The notes below the pieces were generated by a model. That model was not told the origin of the DNA, ran no database searches, and saw nothing but the letters and a program-made list of their open reading frames with translations. A program made the position numbers and the translations under genes. A stretch of 51,735 nt of DNA from Gilliamella sp. N-G2 (GTDB taxonomy: Bacteria; Pseudomonadota; Gammaproteobacteria; Enterobacterales; Orbaceae). Each line of letters opens with the position of its first letter. Position 1 is the stretch's first letter. The stretch spans positions 1 to 51,735 of the forward strand of contig NZ_NAST01000017.1 in assembly GCF_002142215.1 (NCBI RefSeq), read 5' to 3'. Of the stretch, positions 9,222-17,846 are shown in pieces.

Positions 9222-10622
9222 TCAAAAATTAGCATAAATAAAATTTGGTACGCCAGAAGGTGCTAAATAGATTGTTAGCCATAATATCAATGTAAAGAAA
9301 ACAGGCAAAAAAATGCTATTTATTTTACTAAGTTGTGCAGTACACCAATTAGGGATATTTTTACATATTGGATACATTAAAAAAACTATACATATTATTA
9401 TGAATACACCTATATAATGTGAGTCGACTAAAAAATTATGGCATAACGCATTTAGATAATCTAATGCATCAGTTAAGCTTTCACAACAAAAAAATAGCCA
9501 AGTAAAACAAATATAGTGCCAAGTTAGTAATCGAGCAATAATTGGTGAACGTTGAACTATCCATCCTCGACCTACATAACGGTCTAAAATATTAAGAAAA
9601 ACAATGCCTATACCATGACATGAGCCCCAAATAATAAAATTAATTCCTGCGCCATGCCATAGTCCAGACAGTAACATGGCTAACATCACATTGAGCTGAG
9701 TACGAACAAAACCATGACGGCTACCACCTAGAGGGATATAAATATAATCCCGAATCCAATGAGATAAACTAATATGCCAACGATCCCAAAAATCACGTAA
9801 ATTAGTAGCTAAATAAGGAAAATTGAAATTAATTGGTAGTCGGAAACCTAATAAAAGCGCAATCCCAGTTACTAAGTCAGTGTAACCAGAAAAATTTAAA
9901 TAAATTTGTATAGCATAAGCATATAAGCCAACCAATAAATCAAGAGTACAGTATTCTAATGGATTTGAAAAAATGGGAGTTACCCAGTTTTCACTAATTA
10001 ATCCACCCAAACAATAAACTTTTATAATAGCCAGTATAATTAATGTAAATGCCCGAAACGGTTCTAAAACCTCTCTAGGTTTACTAACAACAATTTGTGG
10101 AAGAAACGTTTTTGCGCGATTAATAGGGCCGGCAATTATGCTTGGAAAAAATGATAAAAATAAAGCCAAATCCCAAAATTTGGCAACAGATAACTCTTTA
10201 TTTTTTACAGAAACTAAATAACTTACCGAATGAAAAGTATAAAAGGAAATGCCTATTGGAATAAGAACAGTAATTACTGGTAATAAAATAGATAAATTTA
10301 AATAGTTAAGTAACGACTGTAACTCATATCGAAAGAAGTCAAAATATTTAAATAATGCTAAATTTATAATTGCTGCACTTAATCCCAAAATCAACCATCT
10401 TTTTGCATGATACTTAGATGTAGCAATCATTACTGAAAAGAAATATATTGCACAAGTATAAAAAAAAAGGATGACAGCAAATTGAAAACTATAACTAGCA
10501 ACAATAAGATAACTTGAAATCAAGAGTAAATTATTTTGGGATTTTGGTAATAATCTTAAAGCCCAATATATCGCAAAGAAAACTACAAAAATTAGACCAA
10601 ATTCAATCGATAAATAACTCAC
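9222..10622 (-). CDS. MBOAT-family O-acyltransferase (PatA/AlgI-like)
   Basis: This polytopic inner-membrane protein of 466 residues has roughly ten or more hydrophobic segments. It has the MBOAT signatures SIIAGPINRAKTFLPQ (near 161-176), NLRDFWDRWHISLSHWIRDY (274-293) and LLSGLWHGAGINFIIWG (318-334), with the conserved His323. In PatA and AlgI such proteins pass acetyl groups from a cytoplasmic donor across the membrane to a periplasmic partner. The two SGNH-fold genes immediately downstream are the expected partners. It is the first gene of the three-gene set. No alginate synthesis genes are nearby, so PatA-type peptidoglycan or glycan O-acetylation is more likely, but the substrate is inferred. 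Confidence 0.85.
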   Translation of the reverse strand: MSYLSIEFGLIFVVFFAIYWALRLLPKSQNNLLLISSYLIVASYSFQFAVILFFYTCAIYFFSVMIATSKYHAKRWLILGLSAAIINLALFKYFDFFRYELQSLLNYLNLSILLPVITVLIPIGISFYTFHSVSYLVSVKNKELSVAKFWDLALFLSFFPSIIAGPINRAKTFLPQIVVSKPREVLEPFRAFTLIILAIIKVYCLGGLISENWVTPIFSNPLEYCTLDLLVGLYAYAIQIYLNFSGYTDLVTGIALLLGFRLPINFNFPYLATNLRDFWDRWHISLSHWIRDYIYIPLGGSRHGFVRTQLNVMLAMLLSGLWHGAGINFIIWGSCHGIGIVFLNILDRYVGRGWIVQRSPIIARLLTWHYICFTWLFFCCESLTDALDYLNALCHNFLVDSHYIGVFIIICIVFLMYPICKNIPNWCTAQLSKINSIFLPVFFTLILWLTIYLAPSGVPNFIYANF

Positions 10623-10681
10623 TACAGTCCTTTTATATGTAAATATACCGTTGACCTAAAACTTCATTGCTTTAAAAAAGT

Positions 10682-11674
10682 TTATTTCTGATACCCAATT
10701 AGTTGGGACTGAGCAAGAACATTGTATACGATCAATTCTTTATTTAGACCAGTGACCGATAACAACAAGCTTCTTGCTCGCAACCACAATTGATAAAGCG
10801 ATGTAATTTCATCATTACTTTTTCTGGCAAGTAACCTAACTAATGGAACTTGATCACGGTTAACAATGTATTTACCAACTTTCTGTTTAGCTTTCAATGC
10901 ATCACTTAACAATGCACAAAACCATGTGATCCGTTCAAAAAAATCTTCATAATTGAATGTTTTTGCTAATTGCCAAAAATTGTTTTGTGGCAAAACTTCT
11001 AACAAATTTTCACAAAATAATTTCCGTTGTTGCCATTTATCTGGTTGCAATAAAATAGTTGCATTTATTGGCGCATTTTCGCTCAATAATAAAGCAGTGG
11101 CAAGCTCATTATCACTGTATAGATGATTGTGTTGCTTTTTTAACCAACCAACTGATTCTTCTAATTGTGGGATAGGCAGAAAATAACAAAAACAACGGCT
11201 ATGAATCGTAGGTAAGAATTGGCTATTATGATCATCACTCAAAATAAAATAGGTATTTTCAGGTGGCTCTTCTAATGTTTTTAGCAATGCATTAGCTGCC
11301 GCTTCCGTCATTGAAGCCGCATGTTTGATCCAAATCACTTTATTGCCACCTTGCTGTGATTTTTCATAAACTTTAGTCGAAATATTACGTATTTGATCAA
11401 TACCAATTGATTGTTTACCTTGCTCATGTGTAATGACGTAATAATCAGGATGATGCTGAGATAAAAACAACTGGCAATTATGACAATTACCACAAGGCTC
11501 TAATTGTTGTGAAGATTGACAAATTAATCGATTAACCAGTAGATTTATCAATTCTTCTTCACCACTTCCCTGAATATAATTAATTAACATGGCATGATGT
11601 GCCCGATTATTAACAATCGTATCAGCAAGTTGCTGAAAAGGTAATGCAAGCCAAGGATATTTATTAAAAATCAT
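10682..11674 (-). CDS. holB: DNA polymerase III delta' subunit HolB
   Basis: HolB is part of the clamp-loader complex that opens the beta sliding clamp. The protein of 330 residues begins MIFNKYPWL, matching the E. coli start MRWYPWL. A zinc module (Cys-X8-Cys-X2-Cys-X2-Cys, ending CGNCHNC) lies near residue 55. ALLKTLEEPPENTYFIL and the SRC arginine-finger motif (IHSRC) follow at about 125-160. I prefer the ATG at 11674, 11 bases after the tmk stop, over one at 11701 that would overlap tmk and has no family support. The tmk-holB pair is conserved in enterobacteria. Confidence 0.95.
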   Translation of the reverse strand: MIFNKYPWLALPFQQLADTIVNNRAHHAMLINYIQGSGEEELINLLVNRLICQSSQQLEPCGNCHNCQLFLSQHHPDYYVITHEQGKQSIGIDQIRNISTKVYEKSQQGGNKVIWIKHAASMTEAAANALLKTLEEPPENTYFILSDDHNSQFLPTIHSRCFCYFLPIPQLEESVGWLKKQHNHLYSDNELATALLLSENAPINATILLQPDKWQQRKLFCENLLEVLPQNNFWQLAKTFNYEDFFERITWFCALLSDALKAKQKVGKYIVNRDQVPLVRLLARKSNDEITSLYQLWLRARSLLLSVTGLNKELIVYNVLAQSQLIGYQK

Positions 11675-11685
11675 AAAACTAAAAC

Positions 11686-12312
11686 CTAATTTATTAGCCA
11701 TGAATTCAAGATAGTTTCAATTTGAGCTGTCACTTCTTCTATAGATTTATTGGCATCGATGGTAACAATAGTATTATCACGCTCAGCTAGTTGTAAATAA
11801 CGCTGACGAATACGCTCAAAGAATGGTAATGATTGTTGTTCAATGCGATCAAGCTGGCCGCGAGATCTGGCCCGCATTAAACCGAGTTCTGGTGCAATAT
11901 CTAAGTACAATGTTAAATCAGGTTTAAAATTACCCAAAACCTGAGCTTGTAATGTTTCAATAAAAACCTTATCGATCTGTCGTCCACCACCTTGATAAGC
12001 TTGAGTTGATAAATCATGTCGATCACCAATAACCCATTTCCCCATTTTTAATGCCGGCTTAATTACATTATCAACCAATTGAATACGAGCAGCATAAAGC
12101 ATTAGCAATTCCGCTTTATCGGTTAGCGGCTCATTATCTAAACCATTTTTAATAATATTTCGTAATGCTTCTGCAATTGGAGTACCTCCAGGTTCGCGAG
12201 TAAATTGTAAATCAGAAATATGATGTTGTTTTAAAATACGTGCAACAGTATTGATGGCTGTTGTTTTGCCTGCACCTTCTAAACCTTCGATGACAATAAA
12301 TTTACCTGTCAT
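11686..12312 (-). CDS. tmk: Thymidylate kinase Tmk
   Basis: It phosphorylates dTMP to dTDP with ATP, a required step of dTTP supply. The 208-residue P-loop kinase has Walker [10 protein letters not shown] at residues 9-17, the dTMP-binding motif [15 protein letters not shown] near 38-52 and [15 protein letters not shown] near 97-111. The lid segment [12 protein letters not shown], near 150, resembles the E. coli type. It lies directly upstream of holB. In E. coli yceG precedes tmk; here an unrelated divergent membrane-protein gene lies upstream. Confidence 0.97.
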   Translation of the reverse strand: MTGKFIVIEGLEGAGKTTAINTVARILKQHHISDLQFTREPGGTPIAEALRNIIKNGLDNEPLTDKAELLMLYAARIQLVDNVIKPALKMGKWVIGDRHDLSTQAYQGGGRQIDKVFIETLQAQVLGNFKPDLTLYLDIAPELGLMRARSRGQLDRIEQQSLPFFERIRQRYLQLAERDNTIVTIDANKSIEEVTAQIETILNSWLIN

Positions 12313-12461
12313 ACAAAATTCCTAAATGATTGATAATGAATTGATGATTAATATTGAGTATTGTACGCTATTTTTAATAATTATTTTAGTTTAGCTAAAA
12401 ATTAGCTATTAATGATATAGTAAAAATAAACTTTATTAAGAAGAGATGATAGAGATCTTAT

Positions 12462-13046
12462 ATGCCACAAAACTTTAAAAATTATAATCAAGATCTATTA
12501 AAAAAAGTTGTATTAAAGAAAAATATAACAGCAATAGTACAGCTTTCAGTGGTACTCTTGTTTATTCTTAATATTCTTTTTACTTTGCGATTACACCAAA
12601 GAACTATTATCTTCACTGAAATTGAATTTTCATTTTTTGCTGTAGCCATCCTGCTTAGTTTTCTTCTCGCTTTTTCTAGAAAAAAAATGTTGAAAAAACC
12701 ATTTTTAGAACGAATTAAACAGTACCTTGCACGTGCTTTTATGATTTTTTCTTTTAATCTCCTAATTTTTTTAGGTCTACCAATAGATATTATTTATTTC
12801 TATCCTACTGAATCTAAAACTTATACCACTGAATATAAAATTACCGCGCCAGGGCCAAGTAGAGGTAAACATGGACGTTGTAAAAATGGTTTAAAGATTC
12901 TTGATAAAGATAACAATTATTTCTTTTTTCTATGTATAAATTTAAATGACAAAATCAAATATGGTACTAAAGCTCAAGTAAGAGTCAAAGGAACACCTAT
13001 AGGCTCATATTTAACTGATTATAAGTTATTTGTTACTAGCAAATAA
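12462..13046 (+). CDS. Hypothetical three-helix membrane protein
   Basis: I do not recognise this 194-residue protein. It has a basic N-terminus, three likely membrane helices at about 22-43, 54-71 and 91-112, and a C-terminal soluble domain (113-194) with many aromatic residues and two cysteines, Cys140 and Cys158, that could pair in the periplasm. Upstream of the ATG is AGAGATGATAGAG, a plausible ribosome-binding region. It is divergent from tmk and lies 197 bases before frdC on the same strand. The intervening region has its own promoter-like elements, so it is probably a separate unit. Codon usage is AT-rich like the neighbours. Confidence 0.6.
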   Translation: MPQNFKNYNQDLLKKVVLKKNITAIVQLSVVLLFILNILFTLRLHQRTIIFTEIEFSFFAVAILLSFLLAFSRKKMLKKPFLERIKQYLARAFMIFSFNLLIFLGLPIDIIYFYPTESKTYTTEYKITAPGPSRGKHGRCKNGLKILDKDNNYFFFLCINLNDKIKYGTKAQVRVKGTPIGSYLTDYKLFVTSK

Positions 13047-13243
13047 TTTATTAGCTAATCACATTTGCAAGATAATGCAAACTATTTCAACGCACTTTCT
13101 GCCTAGTGTCATTACCTTAAAAACCGATATTATGCAGGACTTTAATTTGACGATTTGAATCACTTAATGTTTATAATACAACATTAAACATTCATCCCTA
13201 GAAACGTTAATTACATAATAATGTTACTCACATTGAGAAAGTT
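13047..13243. promoter_or_regulatory. Intergenic control region upstream of frdC
   Basis: It contains two inverted repeats. The first, TTTGCA at 13064-13069 with TGCAAA at 13076-13081, follows the stop of the upstream gene. The second, TTAATGTT at 13164-13171 with AACATTAA at 13180-13187, surrounds a perfect -10 hexamer TATAAT at 13172-13177. A TTGACG lies at 13147-13152, 19 bases upstream of the -10, which is longer than the usual 17. The second repeat would place a dimeric regulator directly on the -10 element. Confidence 0.5.
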
Positions 13244-13681
13244 ATGATTAAGAAGAATAATGATAATTATCCAGCAAATAATGATTTAAATAATAACAAT
13301 ACTGGTACACAATCCGAAATCACATCGTTACAGACAAAACAGCCGCTATTTCTGTCAATTATTGATAAATTAACGCCTTTTTCCATGATTTGGGTTAGTT
13401 TGGTGTTGATGTATGGTGTTATCTGTATGTATACAAATAGAATGGGACAAGATGAGTTTTATCGTTTTATCTTTTTCTTACAAAGCCCAGTTGTTGTAGT
13501 GCTAAACTGTATTGCATTATCACTCGCTTTATTTCATTCAATAAACTGGTTTAGGTTAATGCCAAATGTTATTTTTAAGCAAAATATTCATAAAAAGAAA
13601 CAAGGATATTTACTTATTATTGGCTTATGGGGTGCAACAATTTTACTTTCATATTGCATACTATTATTGATAATTAAATAA
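13244..13681 (+). CDS. frdC: Divergent fumarate reductase membrane subunit C (FrdC-like)
   Basis: This 145-residue protein has three membrane helices. The segment FLQSPVVVVLNCIALSLALF followed by HSINWFRLMPN (residues 78-108) closely parallels E. coli FrdC [31 protein letters not shown], including the conserved His (His98). The Asn-rich N-terminus is longer than in E. coli. The Arg-Glu pair of E. coli FrdC (R28/E29), implicated in menaquinone chemistry, falls at Asp41-Lys42 in my alignment and so appears lost. FrdC normally anchors FrdAB, but frdA and frdB are not upstream: an unrelated membrane-protein gene lies there. It may anchor FrdAB encoded elsewhere, be a diverged duplicate, or have another role. 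Confidence 0.75.
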   Translation: MIKKNNDNYPANNDLNNNNTGTQSEITSLQTKQPLFLSIIDKLTPFSMIWVSLVLMYGVICMYTNRMGQDEFYRFIFFLQSPVVVVLNCIALSLALFHSINWFRLMPNVIFKQNIHKKKQGYLLIIGLWGATILLSYCILLLIIK

Positions 13682-13695
13682 GTGGTATTTGATCA

Positions 13696-14049
13696 ATGAA
13701 AAATCAAGAAACTCAACCAATACAGTCAGACTCAAAAGTGGCCAAAGGATTATTTGCTTTAGGTGGACTTTGGGCAGCTATTTTCGCACCAGTAGTATTA
13801 ATCATTGTTGCGTTTATCATTCCTTTTGGTGACGCAATAACGCGTTCATATATTTTAAAGTTAGCCAATACTGAATTAGGTAAATTATTTTTGTGCTTAA
13901 TGATTTCGTTACCAATTTGGTGTGGATTGCAACAGATTCTAACTTTGTTACATCAATTTAATATCTATCCAAAGCGAGAAAAACTACTTGCGTATGGTTT
14001 AGCATTAGCATGGACAGCTCATGCGATTTATATTTTATTTGTAAGATAA
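13696..14049 (+). CDS. frdD: Divergent fumarate reductase membrane subunit D (FrdD-like)
   Basis: This is a 117-residue three-helix protein, 14 bases after frdC. It matches E. coli FrdD (119) in KGLFALGGLWAAIFAPV (17-33) and LPIWCGLQQILTLLHQFNI (72-90). The E. coli Trp14 of the quinone site aligns with Lys17, and the His-Arg of the GLHRMHH segment becomes Gln79-Gln80; His86 is retained. Together with the changes in FrdC, the quinone pocket looks strongly altered. No catalytic flavoprotein or iron-sulfur subunit gene is next to it. The family call rests on motif order and on pairing with frdC. Confidence 0.75.
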   Translation: MKNQETQPIQSDSKVAKGLFALGGLWAAIFAPVVLIIVAFIIPFGDAITRSYILKLANTELGKLFLCLMISLPIWCGLQQILTLLHQFNIYPKREKLLAYGLALAWTAHAIYILFVR

Positions 14050-14072
14050 AACTAGAGTGATGTTAATTCATT

Positions 14073-14102
14073 GGCGTTATCGAGTTCACTTGTGATAACG
14101 CC
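14073..14102. terminator. Hairpin between frdD and the secreted-protein gene
   Basis: A 9-bp perfect stem (GGCGTTATC at 14073-14081 with GATAACGCC at 14094-14102) encloses a 12-base loop between convergent genes. T runs on either side are short, so it may act as a weak bidirectional terminator. Confidence 0.6.
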
Positions 14103-14114
14103 GTGTTTAATTGA

Positions 14115-14975
14115 TTAATAATAAGTAATCTGCCGTACTATATTAGTTTGTTTGTTTTTTCTATTTTGTTTTGATTGTGTTGCACTCAACCAATCATTTT
14201 TCTCATTAAAAGTTAAAAATTCAGTCATGTAATGAGTGGTATTTTTTCCAATTATTGAATAAGTCGATTGGATTGCATTTAATCGATTTTTATCATCATA
14301 TTGGTAAGAAAAATCGCTTTCATTTTTAGTTTTATTACTATATTGCGCTGATACTTTTGCTAAATGCCGATTTTGATAACCAAACGCATAAATCGAAGCA
14401 CCTTTTTGCACTGTTCCTACTACTTGACCATTAGCATCCAACTCTTTTAGCTGCCATTGCACATTTTTATTAATTAAACAATTGTTATTATCAAATTGAT
14501 AACTATCATTCTCAATAAAGGTAAAATCGGGAGCTTGTTTTATCTGTTCAGAGGCAATAACTCTACCTTGTGTATCGATTTTGAACTGAGTGGTGCTCCT
14601 TGTTTTATCCTCAATATCCTCAATCACATTTTGCCAGCCAGATTCGTTTTTTTGTAGATGTTCAGAATAGAGTTTTTCATTGTCGCCGGAATAAAGATCA
14701 TAATGACTTTCTGTAATCAAACCATTTAGATCATAATTCAAACTATGTTTGACAATTGAACGTATCGTACCAGTATCTGATGTAATGGTTGAAGTTCTTA
14801 CTTCTTGCTTAATCCCTTTAGCTGTTGAATCAATAAAGTCTAATATTTTAAAAATATAGTTATTTGCCTCAACTGTATTTTGATCGGGATTATCTGAACA
14901 CGTCAATGCCATTGCATTTATTGAGATAAATGATAAACATGAAGCGGTTAAAAAACAGAATATATTTTTTTGCAT
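14115..14975 (-). CDS. Secreted protein with YD-like repeat elements, unknown function
   Basis: This 286-residue protein has a clear signal peptide (residues 1-23, cleavage probably after AMA). The mature part is rich in Tyr, Asn, Asp and Ser and looks largely beta-structured. Short elements such as YDLNGLITESHYD, DTQGRVIASEQI and YDDKNRLNAIQSTY resemble the YD/RHS-type repeat unit (aromatic-Asp-X-X-Gly/Asn-Arg-hydrophobic), as in some RHS-like periplasmic proteins. It lacks the length and cleavage core of a true RHS toxin. Cys26 is the first cysteine of the mature protein and is not in a lipobox. No function can be named. It is a single gene between the frdCD and yej units. Confidence 0.55.
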   Translation of the reverse strand: MQKNIFCFLTASCLSFISINAMALTCSDNPDQNTVEANNYIFKILDFIDSTAKGIKQEVRTSTITSDTGTIRSIVKHSLNYDLNGLITESHYDLYSGDNEKLYSEHLQKNESGWQNVIEDIEDKTRSTTQFKIDTQGRVIASEQIKQAPDFTFIENDSYQFDNNNCLINKNVQWQLKELDANGQVVGTVQKGASIYAFGYQNRHLAKVSAQYSNKTKNESDFSYQYDDKNRLNAIQSTYSIIGKNTTHYMTEFLTFNEKNDWLSATQSKQNRKNKQTNIVRQITYY

Positions 14976-15016
14976 AATGAACCTGTTAACTCGTTTACTA
15001 AACTAAATCTTTAATA

Positions 15017-15036
15017 GTGGCTCATAGCTAAGCCAC
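15017..15036 (-). terminator. Possible weak terminator after yejF
   Basis: A 6-bp stem (GTGGCT at 15017-15022 with AGCCAC at 15031-15036) and an 8-base loop lies 13 bases after the yejF stop. It is followed on the minus strand only by a short T-poor run, so support is weak. Confidence 0.35.
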
Positions 15037-15048
15037 AAAGTTGTACAT

Positions 15049-16818
15049 TTATTTTTTTCGCATTAATAATGCGTCTTCCCAATTAACCTTTTGTTCTTGT
15101 TTATGCTCTTGCTGAGCTTGTTGTTTTTCATCAGACTGTTCATCTTTTTCTACATTTTCAGGTGATTCTGCTTTTTGAGTTTTTTCGATAATATCAGCAT
15201 GAATTAACGTTTTAGTTGCTTTTCTTGGTGGTTTATCTAGAAATGATAGTAAAACTTTAGTGTACTCAGATTCCGGCGTATAAAACACTTTTTCTCGTGA
15301 ACCTTGTTCAACAATTTTACCGTCCTTCATAACCACAATCTGATGACATATTGAATAGACTAATGCAAGATCATGGCTAATAAACAGATAGCTAAGATGA
15401 TGTTTCTCTTGCAATGATTTAAGTAAATTAATTATCTGCTTTTGAATTGTATGATCTAAAGATGACGTCGGCTCATCTAAAATTAATAATTCCGGTTGCA
15501 ATATTAAGGCTCGAGCAATCGCTATTCTTTGCCTTTGTCCACCAGAAAACTCATTTGGATAACGAAAACGCATTTCAGGGTCCAAACCAACCTCTAGCAT
15601 AATATCAATTACCGCTTGTTCTCGCTCGGTTTTAGTCAATTTTTTATGCGTCATTAGACCTTCACTAATGATCTGCTCAACATTAAAGCGCGGATTAAGT
15701 GATGAAAATGGATCTTGAAATACAACCTGAATTCGGCTACGGAATGGTAATAACTTCTTACCAGATAAATTCTGGATAGGATGGCTATCAAATAGAATAT
15801 CACCTTTTGATTTGATTAAACGTAAAATAGCCAGTGCGGAGGTACTTTTACCTGAGCCTGACTCACCGACAATTCCAACAGTCTCACCTTGGTGTACCGC
15901 AAAACCTATATTATCAACAATTTTTTTCTTTTTGCTGCTAAATAATCGTTTTTGAGTGACGACCTCAACATTAAGATGATTCACATTCAGCAATATACCG
16001 GGAGTATCAGGTAAAGGAACCGGTTCACCACTAGGCTGAGAATTTAATAATGTTTGAGTATATTCTTGTTGTGGACGTAAAAAGATGCGTTGTTTATTAT
16101 TGAATTCAACAAGTTGGCCATCTTGCATTACCGCTACTTTATCTGCCAATTTTTTTACTATTCCCAAATTATGTGAAATAAATAACATGCTCATATTAAG
16201 CTCTTTTTTGAGCTCTTTGAGTAGTTCAATAATTTGTCCCTGAACAGAAACATCTAAAGCAGTAGTTGGTTCATCAGCAATTAATAATTTTGGATGAGTT
16301 AAAATGGCCATGGCAATCATTACACGTTGCCTTTCACCACCAGATAGCTGATGAGGATAAGAAGCCAGTTTGCTTTTAGGATCTTTAATGCCAACCCGAT
16401 CGAGATATTGTAAGATTTCACTTCGAGCCTCATTACGTCGCATACCTCTATGTAAAGATAAGACTTCATAAAGTTGTTTTTCAACGGTATGCAATGGATT
16501 AAGTGATACCATTGGCTCTTGAAATATCATACTAATTTCATTACCGCGAATTTTACGCAATTCTTTTTCAGAGGCATGTAATAATGATTTATCTTCGAAA
16601 ATAATATCTCCTGAAGGATAAATCACTCGATCTTTTGATAACAGCCTTAATATTGACAGTGCTGTTACACTTTTACCAGAGCCTGACTCACCGACTAATG
16701 CCACTGTTTCTTGTTCATTAATATCAAAACTAATAGCGTCAACAACTTGATTTTGTGAATGCTGGCCAGTTTTAAAGGCAATACTTAAATCAATGATAGA
16801 CAATAAAGGAGAACTCAT
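15049..16818 (-). CDS. yejF: Peptide ABC transporter dual ATPase YejF
   Basis: It has two fused ATP-binding domains powering the YejABEF peptide importer. Domain 1 has Walker A GESGSGKS near 42-49, signature LSGGERQRV near 158 and Walker B LLIADEPT. Domain 2 has Walker A GESGSGKS near 320, signature FSGGQRQRI and LLILDEPTSSLD. At 589 residues it exceeds E. coli YejF (529); the excess is a C-terminal tail of about 55 residues rich in Glu, Gln and Lys after the last oligopeptide/dipeptide-type C-terminal motif. The ATG overlaps the yejE stop by 4 bases. In E. coli this system imports peptides, including microcin C, and helps resist antimicrobial peptides. Confidence 0.95.
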   Translation of the reverse strand: MSSPLLSIIDLSIAFKTGQHSQNQVVDAISFDINEQETVALVGESGSGKSVTALSILRLLSKDRVIYPSGDIIFEDKSLLHASEKELRKIRGNEISMIFQEPMVSLNPLHTVEKQLYEVLSLHRGMRRNEARSEILQYLDRVGIKDPKSKLASYPHQLSGGERQRVMIAMAILTHPKLLIADEPTTALDVSVQGQIIELLKELKKELNMSMLFISHNLGIVKKLADKVAVMQDGQLVEFNNKQRIFLRPQQEYTQTLLNSQPSGEPVPLPDTPGILLNVNHLNVEVVTQKRLFSSKKKKIVDNIGFAVHQGETVGIVGESGSGKSTSALAILRLIKSKGDILFDSHPIQNLSGKKLLPFRSRIQVVFQDPFSSLNPRFNVEQIISEGLMTHKKLTKTEREQAVIDIMLEVGLDPEMRFRYPNEFSGGQRQRIAIARALILQPELLILDEPTSSLDHTIQKQIINLLKSLQEKHHLSYLFISHDLALVYSICHQIVVMKDGKIVEQGSREKVFYTPESEYTKVLLSFLDKPPRKATKTLIHADIIEKTQKAESPENVEKDEQSDEKQQAQQEHKQEQKVNWEDALLMRKK

Positions 16819-17846
16819 TTATATACTCCTTTGTTTGGATCAAATGCATCTCTAATTGCTTCACCAATAAAAATTAACAGTGACAATAAGATGGAAATAA
16901 CTAAAAAAGAACTAATTCCTAACCAAGGCGCTTGCAAATTATTTTTGCCTTGGAGTAATAATCGCCCTAAAGATGGTGAATCAATTGGTAAACCAAAGCC
17001 AAGAAAATCAAGTGCCGTTAGTGTTGAAATTGAACCACAAAGAATAAATGGTAAAAATGTTAATGTCGCCACCATCGCATTTGGTAGCATATGCCGTAAC
17101 ATAATTTTACTATCGCTTACTCCCATAGCTTTAGCGGCTCGAATATAATCGAAGTTACGGGTTCGGAAGAATTCTGCTCGAACAACACCGACCAATGCCA
17201 TCCAGCCAAATAACACCGTAATACCTAATAACCACCAAAAATTAAGCGGTAAGATACTGGCAAGTAGAATTATCACAAATAGCTCAGGTAAACCACTCCA
17301 AATCTCAATAAATCTCTGTCCTAATAGATCAACTTTTCCGCCATAATAACCTTGAATTGCGCCAATTAGTACGCCGATAATGGAGGTGAAAAAGGTAAGA
17401 AACAAGGCAAAAAACATTGAAACTCTAAAACCATAGGCAATGTTTGCTAAAACATCAAATCCAGCATCGGTGGTGCCAAGCAGATGGTTTTTTGATGGTG
17501 GTGTAGGGAACGTGCTGGTTGTGTCATGAATCACAGTATTATGAGTATAACGAAATGGAGGCCAAAGTATCCAACCATCAGACTCAATCTTATTTTGTAC
17601 CGCTGGATCTAAATAATTAGTTTGTGTTTTAAATTGCCCACCAAATTCGGTTTCCGGATAAAAATGGAATATTGGCGAATAATAGTTATTTTGATACTTG
17701 ATAAATATTGGTCGATCATTAAATATAAAATCAGAAAATAGGCTGATTATAAACAATATTGAAAATAACCATAATGAATAATACCCACGTCGATTGCGTT
17801 TAAATCGTTGCCAACGTAGCTGATTAATTGAATAGTGCGTAGTCAT
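16815..17846 (-). CDS. yejE: Peptide ABC transporter permease YejE
   Basis: It is an inner-membrane permease of 343 residues in the DppC/OppC class. It has an N-terminal helix (about 24-43) followed by a periplasmic segment, then five helices and the coupling motif around DYIRAAKAMGVSDSKIMLRHMLPN (EAA loop). The characteristic LGTTDAGFDVLANIAYGFR segment is present. It overlaps yejF by 4 bases and yejB by 1 base (TGATG), showing tight translational coupling within yejABEF. It pairs with YejB to form the channel. Confidence 0.96.
   Translation of the reverse strand: MTTHYSINQLRWQRFKRNRRGYYSLWLFSILFIISLFSDFIFNDRPIFIKYQNNYYSPIFHFYPETEFGGQFKTQTNYLDPAVQNKIESDGWILWPPFRYTHNTVIHDTTSTFPTPPSKNHLLGTTDAGFDVLANIAYGFRVSMFFALFLTFFTSIIGVLIGAIQGYYGGKVDLLGQRFIEIWSGLPELFVIILLASILPLNFWWLLGITVLFGWMALVGVVRAEFFRTRNFDYIRAAKAMGVSDSKIMLRHMLPNAMVATLTFLPFILCGSISTLTALDFLGFGLPIDSPSLGRLLLQGKNNLQAPWLGISSFLVISILLSLLIFIGEAIRDAFDPNKGVYK

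Noticed and set aside
13147-13187. FNR box in front of frdC
   Set aside because: The nearest sequences do not fit TTGAT-N4-ATCAA on both halves. The clearer signal is the 8-bp inverted repeat around the -10.
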